Notes under the pieces: generated by a model
Database searches by the model: none
Told to the model about the DNA's origin: nothing
What the model saw: only the letters and a program-made list of their open reading frames with translations
Part shown: piece after piece, positions 25,961-34,659 of the stretch
How the letters are laid out: the number at the start of each line of letters is the position of its first letter
How positions within the stretch are numbered: position 1 is the stretch's first letter
Translations under genes and position numbers: made by a program
Assembly: GCA_049514215.1 (NCBI GenBank)
Contig: JBEKVI010000006.1
Coordinates: 1-64,000, forward strand
DNA length: 64,000 nt
Origin: BOG-994 sp049514215
Lineage (GTDB): Bacteria; Pseudomonadota; Gammaproteobacteria; Burkholderiales; Burkholderiaceae_D
Direction of reading: 5' to 3'

Positions 25961-27981
25961 CACGACTCCGCCTTCTTCGGCTCGAAGACCAGGAGCTGGG
26001 CGCCCTCGGCGACCTGATCCCCGACGCCAAAGAGGATTTCAGAAACGACGCCCGGTCCCGGGGCGGCGATGGTGTGTTCCATCTTCATGGCTTCCATCAC
26101 GATCAGGGGCGTGCCGCGCGACACGGTGGCGCCGGGCTTGGCCAGTACGGCAACCACCTTGCCGGGCATGGGCGCCGTCAATCGATGTTCCTCGGACTCG
26201 GATTCGAAGACCTCGGCTCGAGCATCGAGCCAATCTAGGCTGACGTGACGGCCTGCCCGAAACAGATGCACGATCGAGCCTTCCCTTTGGATCTGCGCCG
26301 CGTACACCTGACCATCGACGAGGACGCGAAGGTTGGTGGGATCGGTGTTGGTGAGCGCGAAGCTGGCCTCCACGTCGTTAAAACGAAGCCTAAAGCCCTC
26401 CTTCAAGTAGAGGAGCCTCGCCGTGTAGCGCTCGTCTCCAAGCGCGAAGTGAAATGGACGAACGGCTGAGCCGTTCAAGCGCCAGCCGTTGCGACGCGAC
26501 CAGGGATCGGCAGTCGTGCTGTCAAGTTCTTGGCCAATGAGGCTTGCCACGGCCAGCGCGATCCATGCGATGTCTAGCGCAGGCTCGGGTGCAAAGAGCT
26601 CGTTCCGATGGCGTTCGATCAGTCCCGTGTCGAGATCCGCGGCGCGAAACGCGTTCGAGTCCACGAGTCGGCCAAGAAAGGCCACATTGGTTGCAAGGCC
26701 GACGATCTGGGTCTGATCCAGAGCCTTGCGCATCCGTCGAAGGGCCTCCGGGCGGTCCGGGCCCCACACGATGAGTTTGGCAATCATGGGATCGTAGAAG
26801 GGCGTGATGCGATCGCCTTCGCGCACGCCGCTATCGATGCGTACTGCAGCCGGTACTCCCGAAGTTCCCCCGGCAAAAACCTGGAATTCCACTGCCTCTG
26901 GCAGCCGCAGCCGCAAGAGCGTCCCGGTCGCGGGAAGAAATCCCCGTTCGGGGTTCTCCGCATAGAGCCGCGCTTCGAGCGCATGCCCGTGGATGGATAA
27001 ATCCTCCTGGGTACAGGGCAGAGGCGCGCCGGAGGCAATGGCGAACTGCCATTGCACCAAATCAAAGCCCGTAATCATCTCAGTGACCGGGTGCTCGACC
27101 TGCAGGCGGGTGTTCATCTCCATGAAGTAGAAGGATCCGTCTTGATTCGCAATGAATTCGACGGTTCCCGCGCCCACATACCCCACCGCCTGAGCCGCCG
27201 CCACGGCCGCCTGACCCATGGCGCCCCGACGCACTTCGGTCATACCGGGCGCCGGGGCTTCCTCCAGTACCTTCTGATGACGCCTCTGGACGGAACAGTC
27301 GCGCTCAAACAGATACACGCAATGACCGTGACTGTCGGCGAACACCTGGATTTCGATGTGTCGGGGGCGGATCAGGTAGCGTTCGATCAGAACCGAATCA
27401 TCACCAAAGGAAGCGCGCGCCTCGCGCTTGCAAGACGTGAGCGCCGCCGCAAACTCCGACTCCTTCTCGACGATGCGCATTCCCTTGCCGCCGCCGCCGG
27501 CCGATGCCTTGATCAAGACCGGATAGCCGATCCGGGTGGCCTCGGCTTCGAGCCACGCCGGATCCTGGTTTGCCCCGTGGTAGCCCGGCACAAGGGGAAC
27601 GCCCGCCTTCTCCATGAGCGACTTGGCTGCCGACTTGCTGCCCATCGCGCGAATCGCCTCCGAGGGGGGGCCCACGAAGATCAGCCCGGCTGCGGCACAC
27701 TGGCTTGCGAACTCGGCGTTCTCGGAAAGAAAGCCGTAGCCCGGGTGGATGGCCTTGGCACCGGTCGCGAGCGCAGCCTCGATGATGCGGCCGCCTTGCA
27801 GATAGCTTTCCTGCGCGGGCGCGGCGCCCACGCGCACGGCTTCGTCGCATGAACGCACGTGCTTGGCCGTGGCGTCGGCGTCAGAATAGACTGCGACCGT
27901 CGTGATCCCCAGACGGCGCGCGGTCGCCGCAACGCGGCAGGCGATCTCCCCGCGATTGGCAATGAGAAGTTTGTTGAACAT
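25960..27981 (-). CDS. liuD: Methylcrotonyl-CoA carboxylase alpha (biotin) subunit
   Basis: 673 aa from ATG 27981 (MFNKLLIANRGEIACRV), two bases after liuC; a longer frame to 28071 is rejected. The biotin carboxylase (~1-450) has an ATP-grasp with KASAGGGGKGMR, 'FIEMNTRLQVEHPVTE'-type motif (here YFMEMNTRLQVEHPVTEM) and RLYAEN. A BT-like linker follows, then a biotinyl domain with EAMKMEH and the biotinylated Lys633. With LiuB it carboxylates 3-methylcrotonyl-CoA to 3-methylglutaconyl-CoA using ATP and bicarbonate. The gene pair with liuB and liuC supports methylcrotonyl- over propionyl- or acetyl-CoA. Confidence 0.96.
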   Translation of the reverse strand: MFNKLLIANRGEIACRVAATARRLGITTVAVYSDADATAKHVRSCDEAVRVGAAPAQESYLQGGRIIEAALATGAKAIHPGYGFLSENAEFASQCAAAGLIFVGPPSEAIRAMGSKSAAKSLMEKAGVPLVPGYHGANQDPAWLEAEATRIGYPVLIKASAGGGGKGMRIVEKESEFAAALTSCKREARASFGDDSVLIERYLIRPRHIEIQVFADSHGHCVYLFERDCSVQRRHQKVLEEAPAPGMTEVRRGAMGQAAVAAAQAVGYVGAGTVEFIANQDGSFYFMEMNTRLQVEHPVTEMITGFDLVQWQFAIASGAPLPCTQEDLSIHGHALEARLYAENPERGFLPATGTLLRLRLPEAVEFQVFAGGTSGVPAAVRIDSGVREGDRITPFYDPMIAKLIVWGPDRPEALRRMRKALDQTQIVGLATNVAFLGRLVDSNAFRAADLDTGLIERHRNELFAPEPALDIAWIALAVASLIGQELDSTTADPWSRRNGWRLNGSAVRPFHFALGDERYTARLLYLKEGFRLRFNDVEASFALTNTDPTNLRVLVDGQVYAAQIQREGSIVHLFRAGRHVSLDWLDARAEVFESESEEHRLTAPMPGKVVAVLAKPGATVSRGTPLIVMEAMKMEHTIAAPGPGVVSEILFGVGDQVAEGAQLLVFEPKKAES

Positions 27982-27983
27982 GA

Positions 27984-28790
27984 CTAGGACCCGTGGGCGT
28001 GCGTATCCGATAGCCACGCGGGGCTGCGCTTTTCCAGAAAGGCGCTCACTCCCTCGCGACCCTCCGGACACGCGCGAATCAGCGCGATGCGCTCGGCCGT
28101 CTCGTCGATTAACGCCTCGTCTATGGGTTGGTGCGCCACATCCCGAATGAGACGCTTGGCTTCTTGCATCGCGTGAGGTGAATTGCCCAGAAGCGTTGCC
28201 ACGAGTCGTTCGATGACTTGATCGAGTTCCTGAAGAGGAGCGATTTCGTGGATCAAACCCAACCGGCTGGCTTCACCCGCCCCGAAGCGCTCGGCCGAGA
28301 GAAAGTATCGCCGCGCCGCGCGAACGCCGATCGCCTCAACGACATAGGGGGATATCGTGGCCGGGATCAAGCCCAGCCGCACTTCGGACAGACAGAAATT
28401 CGCCTCGGGAACCGCGATTGCGAGATCGCACGCGGCAACAAGTCCCATGCCTCCAGCGTAGCAGTCGCCATGGACCCGGGCGATGATGGGTTTGGGGACG
28501 AGGTAGAGATTGCGGAGCATGTGGGCCAGGCCGAGCGCGTCGGCTCGGTTCTCAGCCTCGGTGTAGGAAGCCATCTTGCGCATCCAGTTCAAGTCGGCGC
28601 CCGCGCAGAAGGACTTGCCCTTTCCTCCCAGCACGATGACTCTCACCGCGGGATTGGCGCCGCAGGCGACGATGGCCGCGTTGAGTTCGGCGATCATCAA
28701 TTCATTGAAGGCGTTGCGCAGTTCAGGCCGATTCAAGTCGATCCTGGCCCAACCCTCGTGCATCTCGACGGTGATAGTGTCTGTTGTCAT
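27984..28790 (-). CDS. liuC: Methylglutaconyl-CoA hydratase (enoyl-CoA hydratase family)
   Basis: 268 aa crotonase-fold protein. The oxyanion-hole loops are 'FCAGADLNWM' and 'CYAGGMGLVAACDLAI'; 'SEVRLGLIPATISPYV' is characteristic of the methylglutaconyl-CoA hydratase subgroup found between mcc genes. It hydrates 3-methylglutaconyl-CoA to HMG-CoA, the substrate of LiuE downstream. The gene sits between the two carboxylase subunits, the standard liu order (liuB-liuC-liuD). The stop is two bases before the liuD ATG. Confidence 0.94.
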   Translation of the reverse strand: MTTDTITVEMHEGWARIDLNRPELRNAFNELMIAELNAAIVACGANPAVRVIVLGGKGKSFCAGADLNWMRKMASYTEAENRADALGLAHMLRNLYLVPKPIIARVHGDCYAGGMGLVAACDLAIAVPEANFCLSEVRLGLIPATISPYVVEAIGVRAARRYFLSAERFGAGEASRLGLIHEIAPLQELDQVIERLVATLLGNSPHAMQEAKRLIRDVAHQPIDEALIDETAERIALIRACPEGREGVSAFLEKRSPAWLSDTHAHGS

Positions 28791-28844
28791 AGCCTGTTGA
28801 ACACGCTGATAGAGAAGTGAGAGAGCACGACGGCGCCAGCGAAA

Positions 28845-30452
28845 CTACATCCGGAAAACACCGAAACGGGTCTCGCCGATCGGCGCATTCAGGCTGGCCG
28901 AAAGCCCAAGACCCAGTACCGTGCGCGTCTGGGCCGGGTCAATCACCCCATCGTCCCACAGGCGGGCACTCGCGTAGTACGGATGACCCTGACTCTCGTA
29001 CTGGTCCCGGATTGGCGCCTTGAATGCTTCTTCCTCTTCGGGCGCCCAGGTCCCGCCCCGTGACTCGATACCATCGCGTCGTACCGTGGCCAGGACACTT
29101 GCGGCCTGTTCAGACCCCATGACGGAGATGCGGGCATTGGGCCACATCCAGAGGAACCGCGGGTCGTAGGCACGGCCGCACATGCCATAGTTTCCCGCGC
29201 CAAACGATCCACCGATGATGATGGTGAACTTGGGCACCTGGACCGTCGCCACCGCGGTCACCATCTTGGCCCCATTGCGGGCGATCCCTTCGTTTTCATA
29301 CTTACGGCCCACCATAAATCCCGTGATGTTTTGAAGAAAGACGAGAGGAATCTTTCGTTGGCCACACAGTTCGATGAAGTGCGTCGCCTTTAGGGCGGAC
29401 TCGGAGAAAAGAATGCCATTGTTCGCCACCACCCCCACCGGTATCCCCAACACATGGGCGAATCCGCACACGATGGTGGTGCCGTAGCGCGCCTTGAACT
29501 CGTCGAATTCGGAACCGTCGACCAAGCGCGCGATGACCTCGTGCACGTCGTAGGGTCGGCGGGTGTCGGCGGGAATGACGCCGTACAGTTCATCTGCTGG
29601 ATACCGTGGCTCGATTGGGTCACGCAGAACCACTGCGGGTTCTTTTCGCGTGTTGAGGTTCGCGACGATGCGTCGCGCAAGCCACAGTGCATGCCGATCA
29701 TTTTGCGCCAGGTGGTCGACGACACCCGAGAGCCGACTGTGGACATCTCCGCCGCCAAGATCCTCGGCCGTGACGATTTCGCCGGTGGCCGCTTTCACGA
29801 GCGGAGGCCCGGCCAGAAAGATGGTGCCCTGTCCTTTCACGATGATCGATTCATCGCTCATTGCCGGAACATAAGCGCCGCCCGCGGTACATGAACCCAT
29901 CACGACGGCAATCTGCGCGATACCGCGTGCGCTCAGGTTGGCCTGGTTATAGAAGATGCGGCCGAAATGTTCGCGGTCGGGAAAAACACCATCCTGGTTG
30001 GGCAGATTGGCGCCACCGGAGTCGACCAGGTAGACACAGGGCAAGCCGTTTTGTCCCGCGATCTCCTGGGCGCGCAGGTGTTTTTTGACCGTGACCGGAT
30101 AGTAGGTTCCGCCCTTGACCGTGGCGTCGTTGCACACGATGACGCATTCACGGCCGGAAATGCGTCCGATCCCCGTGATGATTCCTGCAGAAGGCGCCTC
30201 GTTCTCGTAAAGCCCGAAAGCGGCCAACTGAGAAAGCTCAAGGAACGGCGTGCCCGGGTCGAGCAGCAACTCGACACGATCTCGTGGGAGCAGCTTCCCA
30301 CGCGCCGTATGGCGCTCGCGTGCGACAGCGCCGCCTCCCTCGGCCACTTTGGCGACCTTGGCTGTGAGGTCATCGACTAATCGTTGCATGGCCAGCGCAT
30401 TGGCCTGAAATTCGGAAGAGCGCGCGTTGAGCTTGGACTCAAGAGTGGCCAT
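28845..30452 (-). CDS. liuB: Methylcrotonyl-CoA carboxylase beta (carboxyltransferase) subunit
   Basis: 535 aa from ATG 30452, chosen because 'ATLESKLNARSSEFQANA' matches the family N-terminus; ATG 30494 is the alternative, and neither has a strong RBS. Carboxyltransferase N- and C-domains: 'GTPFLELSQLA', 'YLVDSGGANLPNQ', 'GSCTAGGAYVPAMSDE', 'FLQNITGFMVGRKYE', 'GGSFGAGNYGMCGRAYDPRF'. These are the motifs of MccB rather than PccB. It transfers the carboxyl group from biotin on LiuD to methylcrotonyl-CoA. It follows the YchJ-like gene by 66 bases and precedes liuC by 54. Confidence 0.96.
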   Translation of the reverse strand: MATLESKLNARSSEFQANALAMQRLVDDLTAKVAKVAEGGGAVARERHTARGKLLPRDRVELLLDPGTPFLELSQLAAFGLYENEAPSAGIITGIGRISGRECVIVCNDATVKGGTYYPVTVKKHLRAQEIAGQNGLPCVYLVDSGGANLPNQDGVFPDREHFGRIFYNQANLSARGIAQIAVVMGSCTAGGAYVPAMSDESIIVKGQGTIFLAGPPLVKAATGEIVTAEDLGGGDVHSRLSGVVDHLAQNDRHALWLARRIVANLNTRKEPAVVLRDPIEPRYPADELYGVIPADTRRPYDVHEVIARLVDGSEFDEFKARYGTTIVCGFAHVLGIPVGVVANNGILFSESALKATHFIELCGQRKIPLVFLQNITGFMVGRKYENEGIARNGAKMVTAVATVQVPKFTIIIGGSFGAGNYGMCGRAYDPRFLWMWPNARISVMGSEQAASVLATVRRDGIESRGGTWAPEEEEAFKAPIRDQYESQGHPYYASARLWDDGVIDPAQTRTVLGLGLSASLNAPIGETRFGVFRM

Positions 30453-30518
30453 GAAAGCGAAGGCTCGTGGAAGTGGTCGAAGCGAAGGCGCCATGCGCCC
30501 CGCAAAAGGAGGACGGTT

Positions 30519-30986
30519 TCATTCAAGAAACTCGCCATCATGGTAGAACCAGCGACCGGCAATCCGCGTGAAGCGGCTTTTCTCGTGCAGCCGGTGGCCG
30601 CGTCCGGCGAGCCGATAGCGAGCGACAAATTGCACCGTGGCGCTCTCTTCGCCCGATTCTGTGTCGCGGATCTCGAGGCCCAGCCAGCGGGCTTGGCGCA
30701 TCTGCGGGTCGGGGAGGTGTCGGGGACGCGTATCGGGATGCCAGGTGCTCATGAGGAACTCGAAGCGGGACAGTACATAGGCGCAGTAGCGGGCCCGCAT
30801 CAGTTGCACCGCGTTTTCAGGCGTGGCGCCGGCGTCGAGAAAACGGCCGCAGCATTCCGTATAGCGCTCACCTCCGCAGGGGCAAGCGGTAGTGATTCGC
30901 GAGGTGCCCAGGCCCTGGACGGTCCTGTGCGCCAGGCGGTTAGGCGCTTCGCCGTCAGCGTGGTCCGGGTGCTTTGCCGCGGGCAT
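30519..30986 (-). CDS. YchJ-family protein with SEC-C zinc motif
   Basis: 155 aa. ATG 30986 overlaps the stop of the acyl-CoA dehydrogenase as TGATG; a GTG at 30989 is also possible. After a ~30-residue unconserved leader comes the SEC-C-type zinc site 'CPCGGERYTECCG' (Cys35, Cys37, Cys45, Cys46), then the NTF2-like YchJ domain ('ALMRARYCAYV'-like: AVQLMRARYCAYVLSRFEFL, 'TWHPDTRP', 'VQFVARYR', 'HEKSRF', 'WFYHDGE'). The function of YchJ proteins is not settled. Its location inside the liu operon, coupled to an acyl-CoA dehydrogenase, is unusual. Confidence 0.88.
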   Translation of the reverse strand: MPAAKHPDHADGEAPNRLAHRTVQGLGTSRITTACPCGGERYTECCGRFLDAGATPENAVQLMRARYCAYVLSRFEFLMSTWHPDTRPRHLPDPQMRQARWLGLEIRDTESGEESATVQFVARYRLAGRGHRLHEKSRFTRIAGRWFYHDGEFLE

Positions 30987-32116
30987 CACGAAAGGGCACG
31001 GCCGATCAGGATCTTCTGGATGTCGCTCGTGCCTTCATAGATCTGACAGACCCGAACGTCACGGTAGATGCGCTCGACCGGAAAGTCGCTGACATAGCCA
31101 TAGCCGCCGTGGATTTGGATCGCGTCCGAGCAGATCCGCTCGGCCGCCTCCGAGGCGAATAGTTTCGCCATCGCCGCTTCCTTCAGGCAAGGGCGCTTGG
31201 CGTCGCGCAGCGAGGCAGCGTGCCAGATGAGCTGCCTTGCCGCCTCCAGTTGTGTCGCCATCTCGGCCAGCTTGAACTGTACGGCCTGGTGTTCGAACAG
31301 GGGGACGCCAAAGCTTTCACGCTGCTTGGCATAGACCAAGGCCGCCTCAAAGGCGGCACGCGCCATTCCGACGGACTGCGCGGCGATTCCGATGCGCCCG
31401 CCCTCAAGTCCGGACAAGGCAATCTTGTAGCCTTGGCCGATGGCGCCAATCAGGTGGTCCCTTGGGATTTTGCAGTTCTCGAGGAGAACTTGCGCGGTGT
31501 CCGAGGCATGCTGCCCAAGTTTATCTTCCAGTCGCGGCACGGAATACCCCGGGTTGATCGTGGGGACCACAAAGGCACTGATGCCGCGCTTGCCCGCCTT
31601 CGGATCGGTCACAGCAAGCACGATGGCCAGGTCTGCGTTCTTGCCCGAAGTGATGAACTGCTTGACACCATTGAGGACGAATCCGTCTTCTTCCTCGCGC
31701 GCCGAGGTTCTCAATTGAGAGGCGTCAGAGCCGGCCTGAGGCTCGGTCAGGCAAAAGGCACCCAGCATTGCGCCGCGCGCCAGTGGGACGAGCCATCGCT
31801 CCTTCTGCTGCGCATCGCCGAACTGCTCGAGGATGCTGCACACCGGACAGTTATTTACACTGATGATGGTGGAGGTGGCCCCGTCGGCGGCCGCAATTTC
31901 CTCGAGGATCAGAGCCAGTGAAACAAAGTCCAGCCCCGCTCCCCCGAAATCCTCAGCCACGGTAACGCCAAAGCATCCCAGATCCGCAAGGCCCTTTAAT
32001 GCGTGCCGGGGAAAAGTGCAGTTCTTATCCCACTGCGCCGCATGAGGTGCAATCTCGGCTAGGGCATAGTCGCGCACGGCATCTCGCACCATTTCCTGCT
32101 CGGGATTAAGGAGCAT
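30986..32116 (-). CDS. Acyl-CoA dehydrogenase (short/branched-chain type)
   Basis: 376 aa, usual length. FAD-dependent alpha,beta-oxidation of an acyl-CoA, with electrons passed to ETF. The motifs 'LGAFCLTEPQAGSDAS' and 'KQFITSGKNADL' (flavin and substrate contacts) are present, and the catalytic base Glu361 lies in QIYEGTSDIQ, the position used by short-chain and 2-methylacyl-CoA dehydrogenases. It therefore differs from the isovaleryl-CoA enzyme in the same operon. Likely substrates are butyryl-, isobutyryl- or 2-methylbutyryl-CoA. Butyryl-CoA would also be the product of IcmF. It is separated from the thiolase by 107 bases containing an inverted repeat. Confidence 0.93.
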   Translation of the reverse strand: MLLNPEQEMVRDAVRDYALAEIAPHAAQWDKNCTFPRHALKGLADLGCFGVTVAEDFGGAGLDFVSLALILEEIAAADGATSTIISVNNCPVCSILEQFGDAQQKERWLVPLARGAMLGAFCLTEPQAGSDASQLRTSAREEEDGFVLNGVKQFITSGKNADLAIVLAVTDPKAGKRGISAFVVPTINPGYSVPRLEDKLGQHASDTAQVLLENCKIPRDHLIGAIGQGYKIALSGLEGGRIGIAAQSVGMARAAFEAALVYAKQRESFGVPLFEHQAVQFKLAEMATQLEAARQLIWHAASLRDAKRPCLKEAAMAKLFASEAAERICSDAIQIHGGYGYVSDFPVERIYRDVRVCQIYEGTSDIQKILIGRALS

Positions 32117-32148
32117 CGTCTGGCCCGGCGGGTTTTGCAGGGGAAGGA

Positions 32149-32216
32149 GACTTTTTGCGGCAGCGGCCCTTCGGATGCGTCATCGGCGCTGCCGTTTGTG
32201 ATCGCCGCAAAAAGTC
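32149..32216. repeat. Nested inverted repeat between the thiolase and acyl-CoA dehydrogenase genes
   Basis: The outer arms are GACTTTTTGCGGC (32149-32161) and GCCGCAAAAAGTC (32204-32216), a perfect 13-bp match with a 42-base interior. An inner pair GGCAGCG (32159-32165) / CGCTGCC (32187-32193) overlaps the outer left arm, so the two hairpins compete. In the minus-strand transcript it starts 7 bases after the thiolase stop and ends 32 bases before the next ATG. It could be an mRNA stabiliser, processing site or partial terminator inside the operon. Confidence 0.6.
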
Positions 32217-32223
32217 CATCGCC

Positions 32224-33408
32224 TCACACCAGTTCAATTGCCATCGCGGTCGCCTCGCCACCTCCGATGCACAGGGAAGCAACGCCACGCCGTCCACCGG
32301 TCTTGCGCAGGGCGCCGATCAAGGTCACGAGAATGCGGGCACCGGAGGCCCCGATCGGGTGCCCAAGGGCGCACGCGCCACCGTGAATGTTGACTTTCTC
32401 GCGCGGAATATGGTGCTCCACCATGGCCGCCATCGGCACTACGGCGAACGCCTCGTTGATCTCGAACAGGTCGACGTCCTCGGTGGTCCAGCCGGTCTTG
32501 CGATAAAGCTTTTCGATCGCCGCGACGGGCGCTGTCGTAAACCACGCAGGCTCTTGCGCGTGCGTACTATGATCGACGATCTGTGCCAGCGGCACGAGTC
32601 CCAGGGCACGGGCCTTGGAGGCTCGCATGAGCACGAGCGCGGCGGCTCCATCGTTGATGGAACTTGAACTGGCTGCGGTGATCGTGCCGTCTTTTTGGAA
32701 TGCCGGCCTAAGCGAAGGAATCTTGTCGAGTTTGATCTTGCGCGGACCCTCGTCGCTATCGATCACGGTTTCCTCACCCCGTGTTGCGACCGTCACCGGA
32801 GCGATCTCCCAGCGAAAGCCTCCCGATTGCGCCGCGGTCTGCGCCCGCCTGACCGACTCCATGGCGAAAGCGTCCTGGTCCGCGCGGCTGAAGTGATAAC
32901 GCGCAGCACACTGCTCGCCGAACGTACCCATGGCACGCCCTTTCTCGTACGCGTCCTCCAAACCATCGAGCATCATATGATCGTAGATGGTCCCATGACC
33001 TATCCGGTATCCACCGCGTGCTTTGGGGATGAGATAGGGCGCGTTCGTCATGCTCTCCATGCCGCCGGCAACGGCGATCTCCGACGAACCCGCGAGGATG
33101 AGATCGTGGGCGAGCATGGCGGCCTTCATCCCGGACCCACACATCTTGTTGACCGTGGTGCATCCGGTTCCCAGGGGCAAGCCTGCTCCGAGGGCGGCTT
33201 GTCTTGCCGGTGCCTGACCGAGTCCGGCGGGAAGGACACAACCGAACAGAACTTCGTCCACGTGATCGGCATCCACCTGGCCTCGCTTGAGCGCCGCCTG
33301 AATTGCGACACTACCCAGCTGCGGCGCGCTCACCGAGGCAAAGTCACCCTGAAACGCACCCATGGGCGTGCGCGCTGCACCGACGATCACAACGGGATCT
33401 TCTCGCAT
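32224..33408 (-). CDS. Acetyl-CoA C-acyltransferase (thiolase)
   Basis: 394 aa, biosynthetic/degradative thiolase of the AtoB/PhaA type. Nucleophile Cys90 in NKMCGSGMKA, with 'GGACALGHPIGASGAR' (His) and 'CIGGGEATAM' (second Cys). ATG 33408 is preceded by AAGGAGAAA. It would cleave acetoacetyl-CoA to two acetyl-CoA after acetoacetate is activated, or 2-methylacetoacetyl-CoA in isoleucine breakdown. It lies between the isovaleryl-CoA dehydrogenase and the other acyl-CoA dehydrogenase, a position seen in several proteobacterial liu operons. Confidence 0.94.
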   Translation of the reverse strand: MREDPVVIVGAARTPMGAFQGDFASVSAPQLGSVAIQAALKRGQVDADHVDEVLFGCVLPAGLGQAPARQAALGAGLPLGTGCTTVNKMCGSGMKAAMLAHDLILAGSSEIAVAGGMESMTNAPYLIPKARGGYRIGHGTIYDHMMLDGLEDAYEKGRAMGTFGEQCAARYHFSRADQDAFAMESVRRAQTAAQSGGFRWEIAPVTVATRGEETVIDSDEGPRKIKLDKIPSLRPAFQKDGTITAASSSSINDGAAALVLMRASKARALGLVPLAQIVDHSTHAQEPAWFTTAPVAAIEKLYRKTGWTTEDVDLFEINEAFAVVPMAAMVEHHIPREKVNIHGGACALGHPIGASGARILVTLIGALRKTGGRRGVASLCIGGGEATAMAIELV

Positions 33409-33464
33409 GATATTTCTCCTTCAGGCCTGTTCCGAGCCCGCCCTTCTGGCGAGCCGGGTTACAT

Positions 33465-34646
33465 TCACATCGTCTCGTTGAACAGTTCGCGGCCAATGAG
33501 CATACGACGGATCTCGCTGGTCCCCGCCCCGATTTCATACAGCTTGGCATCGCGCCACAAACGCCCTGTCGGGTAATCGTTGATGTAGCCGTTACCCCCC
33601 AGGATTTGGATCGCCTCTCCTGCCATCCAGGTCGCCTTCTCCGCGCAGTAGAGAATGACGCCCGCACAGTCCTTGCGGACCTGCCGGACATGTTCCCGGC
33701 CCAGGGCGTCGAGATTCTTTCCCACCGCATAGCAGTACGCACGGCACGCCTGCAAGGTGGTGTACATGTCGGCGACTTTGCCCTGGATCAGTTGGAATTC
33801 GCCGATGCTCTGGCCGAACTGCTTGCGTTCATGAATATAAGGGACGACGGCATCCATTGCCGCCTGCATGATTCCCAGTGGCCCGGCAGCCAGGACGGCG
33901 CGCTCGTAGTCGAGCCCGCTCATGAGGATACGCGCTCCTCCACCGTCTTCCCCTAAGACGTTGTCCAGAGGCACCTCGACATCGACAAAGACGAGCTCAC
34001 CGGTGTGCGAGCCGCGCATGCCCAGCTTGTCGAGCTTTTGCGCGACCGAAAAGCCTTTCATGCCCTTTTCGACGAGGAAGGCGGTCATTCCGCGCGCGCC
34101 CAGTTCGGGCTGAGTTTTTCCGTACACGACTAAGGTGTCACAGTCCGGCCCATTGGTGATCCACATCTTGGTTCCGTTCAGCACGTACCGATCGCCCCTG
34201 AGGTCGGCACGCAAGCGCATGCTGACCACGTCCGAGCCGGCACCGGTCTCGCTCATGGCCAGCGCGCCCACGTGCTCCCCGGAAACCAGCTTGGGCAAAT
34301 ATCGGGCCTTCTGTTCGGGACTGCCATTGCGGTGGATCTGGTTGACGCAGAGGTTCGAATGCGCGCCATAGGATAGCCCTACCGAGGCGGAGGCCCTGGA
34401 GATCTCCTCCATCGCCACCATGTGGGCGAGATAGCCCAGATTGGTCCCTCCGTATTCCTCAGCGACGGTCATGCCCAGTACCCCGACGTCTCCCATCTTC
34501 TTCCATAAGTCCATGGGGAATTGGTCGCTCGCGTCGATCTCGGCCGCGCGCGGCGCAATCTCCGCCTGAGCGAAGGTCCTCACAGCGTCGCGCAGCAACT
34601 CGACATCATCGCCCAGGTCGAACCGCAGGCCGATGGAAGCGTTCAC
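33465..34646 (-). CDS. liuA: Isovaleryl-CoA dehydrogenase
   Basis: 393 aa. It oxidises isovaleryl-CoA to 3-methylcrotonyl-CoA, entering electrons through ETF. Two features separate it from other acyl-CoA dehydrogenases: the catalytic Glu is at the helix-G position (Glu248 in GLDYERAVLAAGPLG), and the usual C-terminal base site reads YEIGAGTSEIRR instead of YEGT. 'LAMSETGAGSDVVSM' and 'KMWITNGPDCDTLVVY' are standard contacts. It is the second gene after the LiuR-type palindrome, following the thioesterase by 13 bases. Confidence 0.96.
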   Translation of the reverse strand: MNASIGLRFDLGDDVELLRDAVRTFAQAEIAPRAAEIDASDQFPMDLWKKMGDVGVLGMTVAEEYGGTNLGYLAHMVAMEEISRASASVGLSYGAHSNLCVNQIHRNGSPEQKARYLPKLVSGEHVGALAMSETGAGSDVVSMRLRADLRGDRYVLNGTKMWITNGPDCDTLVVYGKTQPELGARGMTAFLVEKGMKGFSVAQKLDKLGMRGSHTGELVFVDVEVPLDNVLGEDGGGARILMSGLDYERAVLAAGPLGIMQAAMDAVVPYIHERKQFGQSIGEFQLIQGKVADMYTTLQACRAYCYAVGKNLDALGREHVRQVRKDCAGVILYCAEKATWMAGEAIQILGGNGYINDYPTGRLWRDAKLYEIGAGTSEIRRMLIGRELFNETM

Positions 34647-34659
34647 GATAGTCTCCTGA

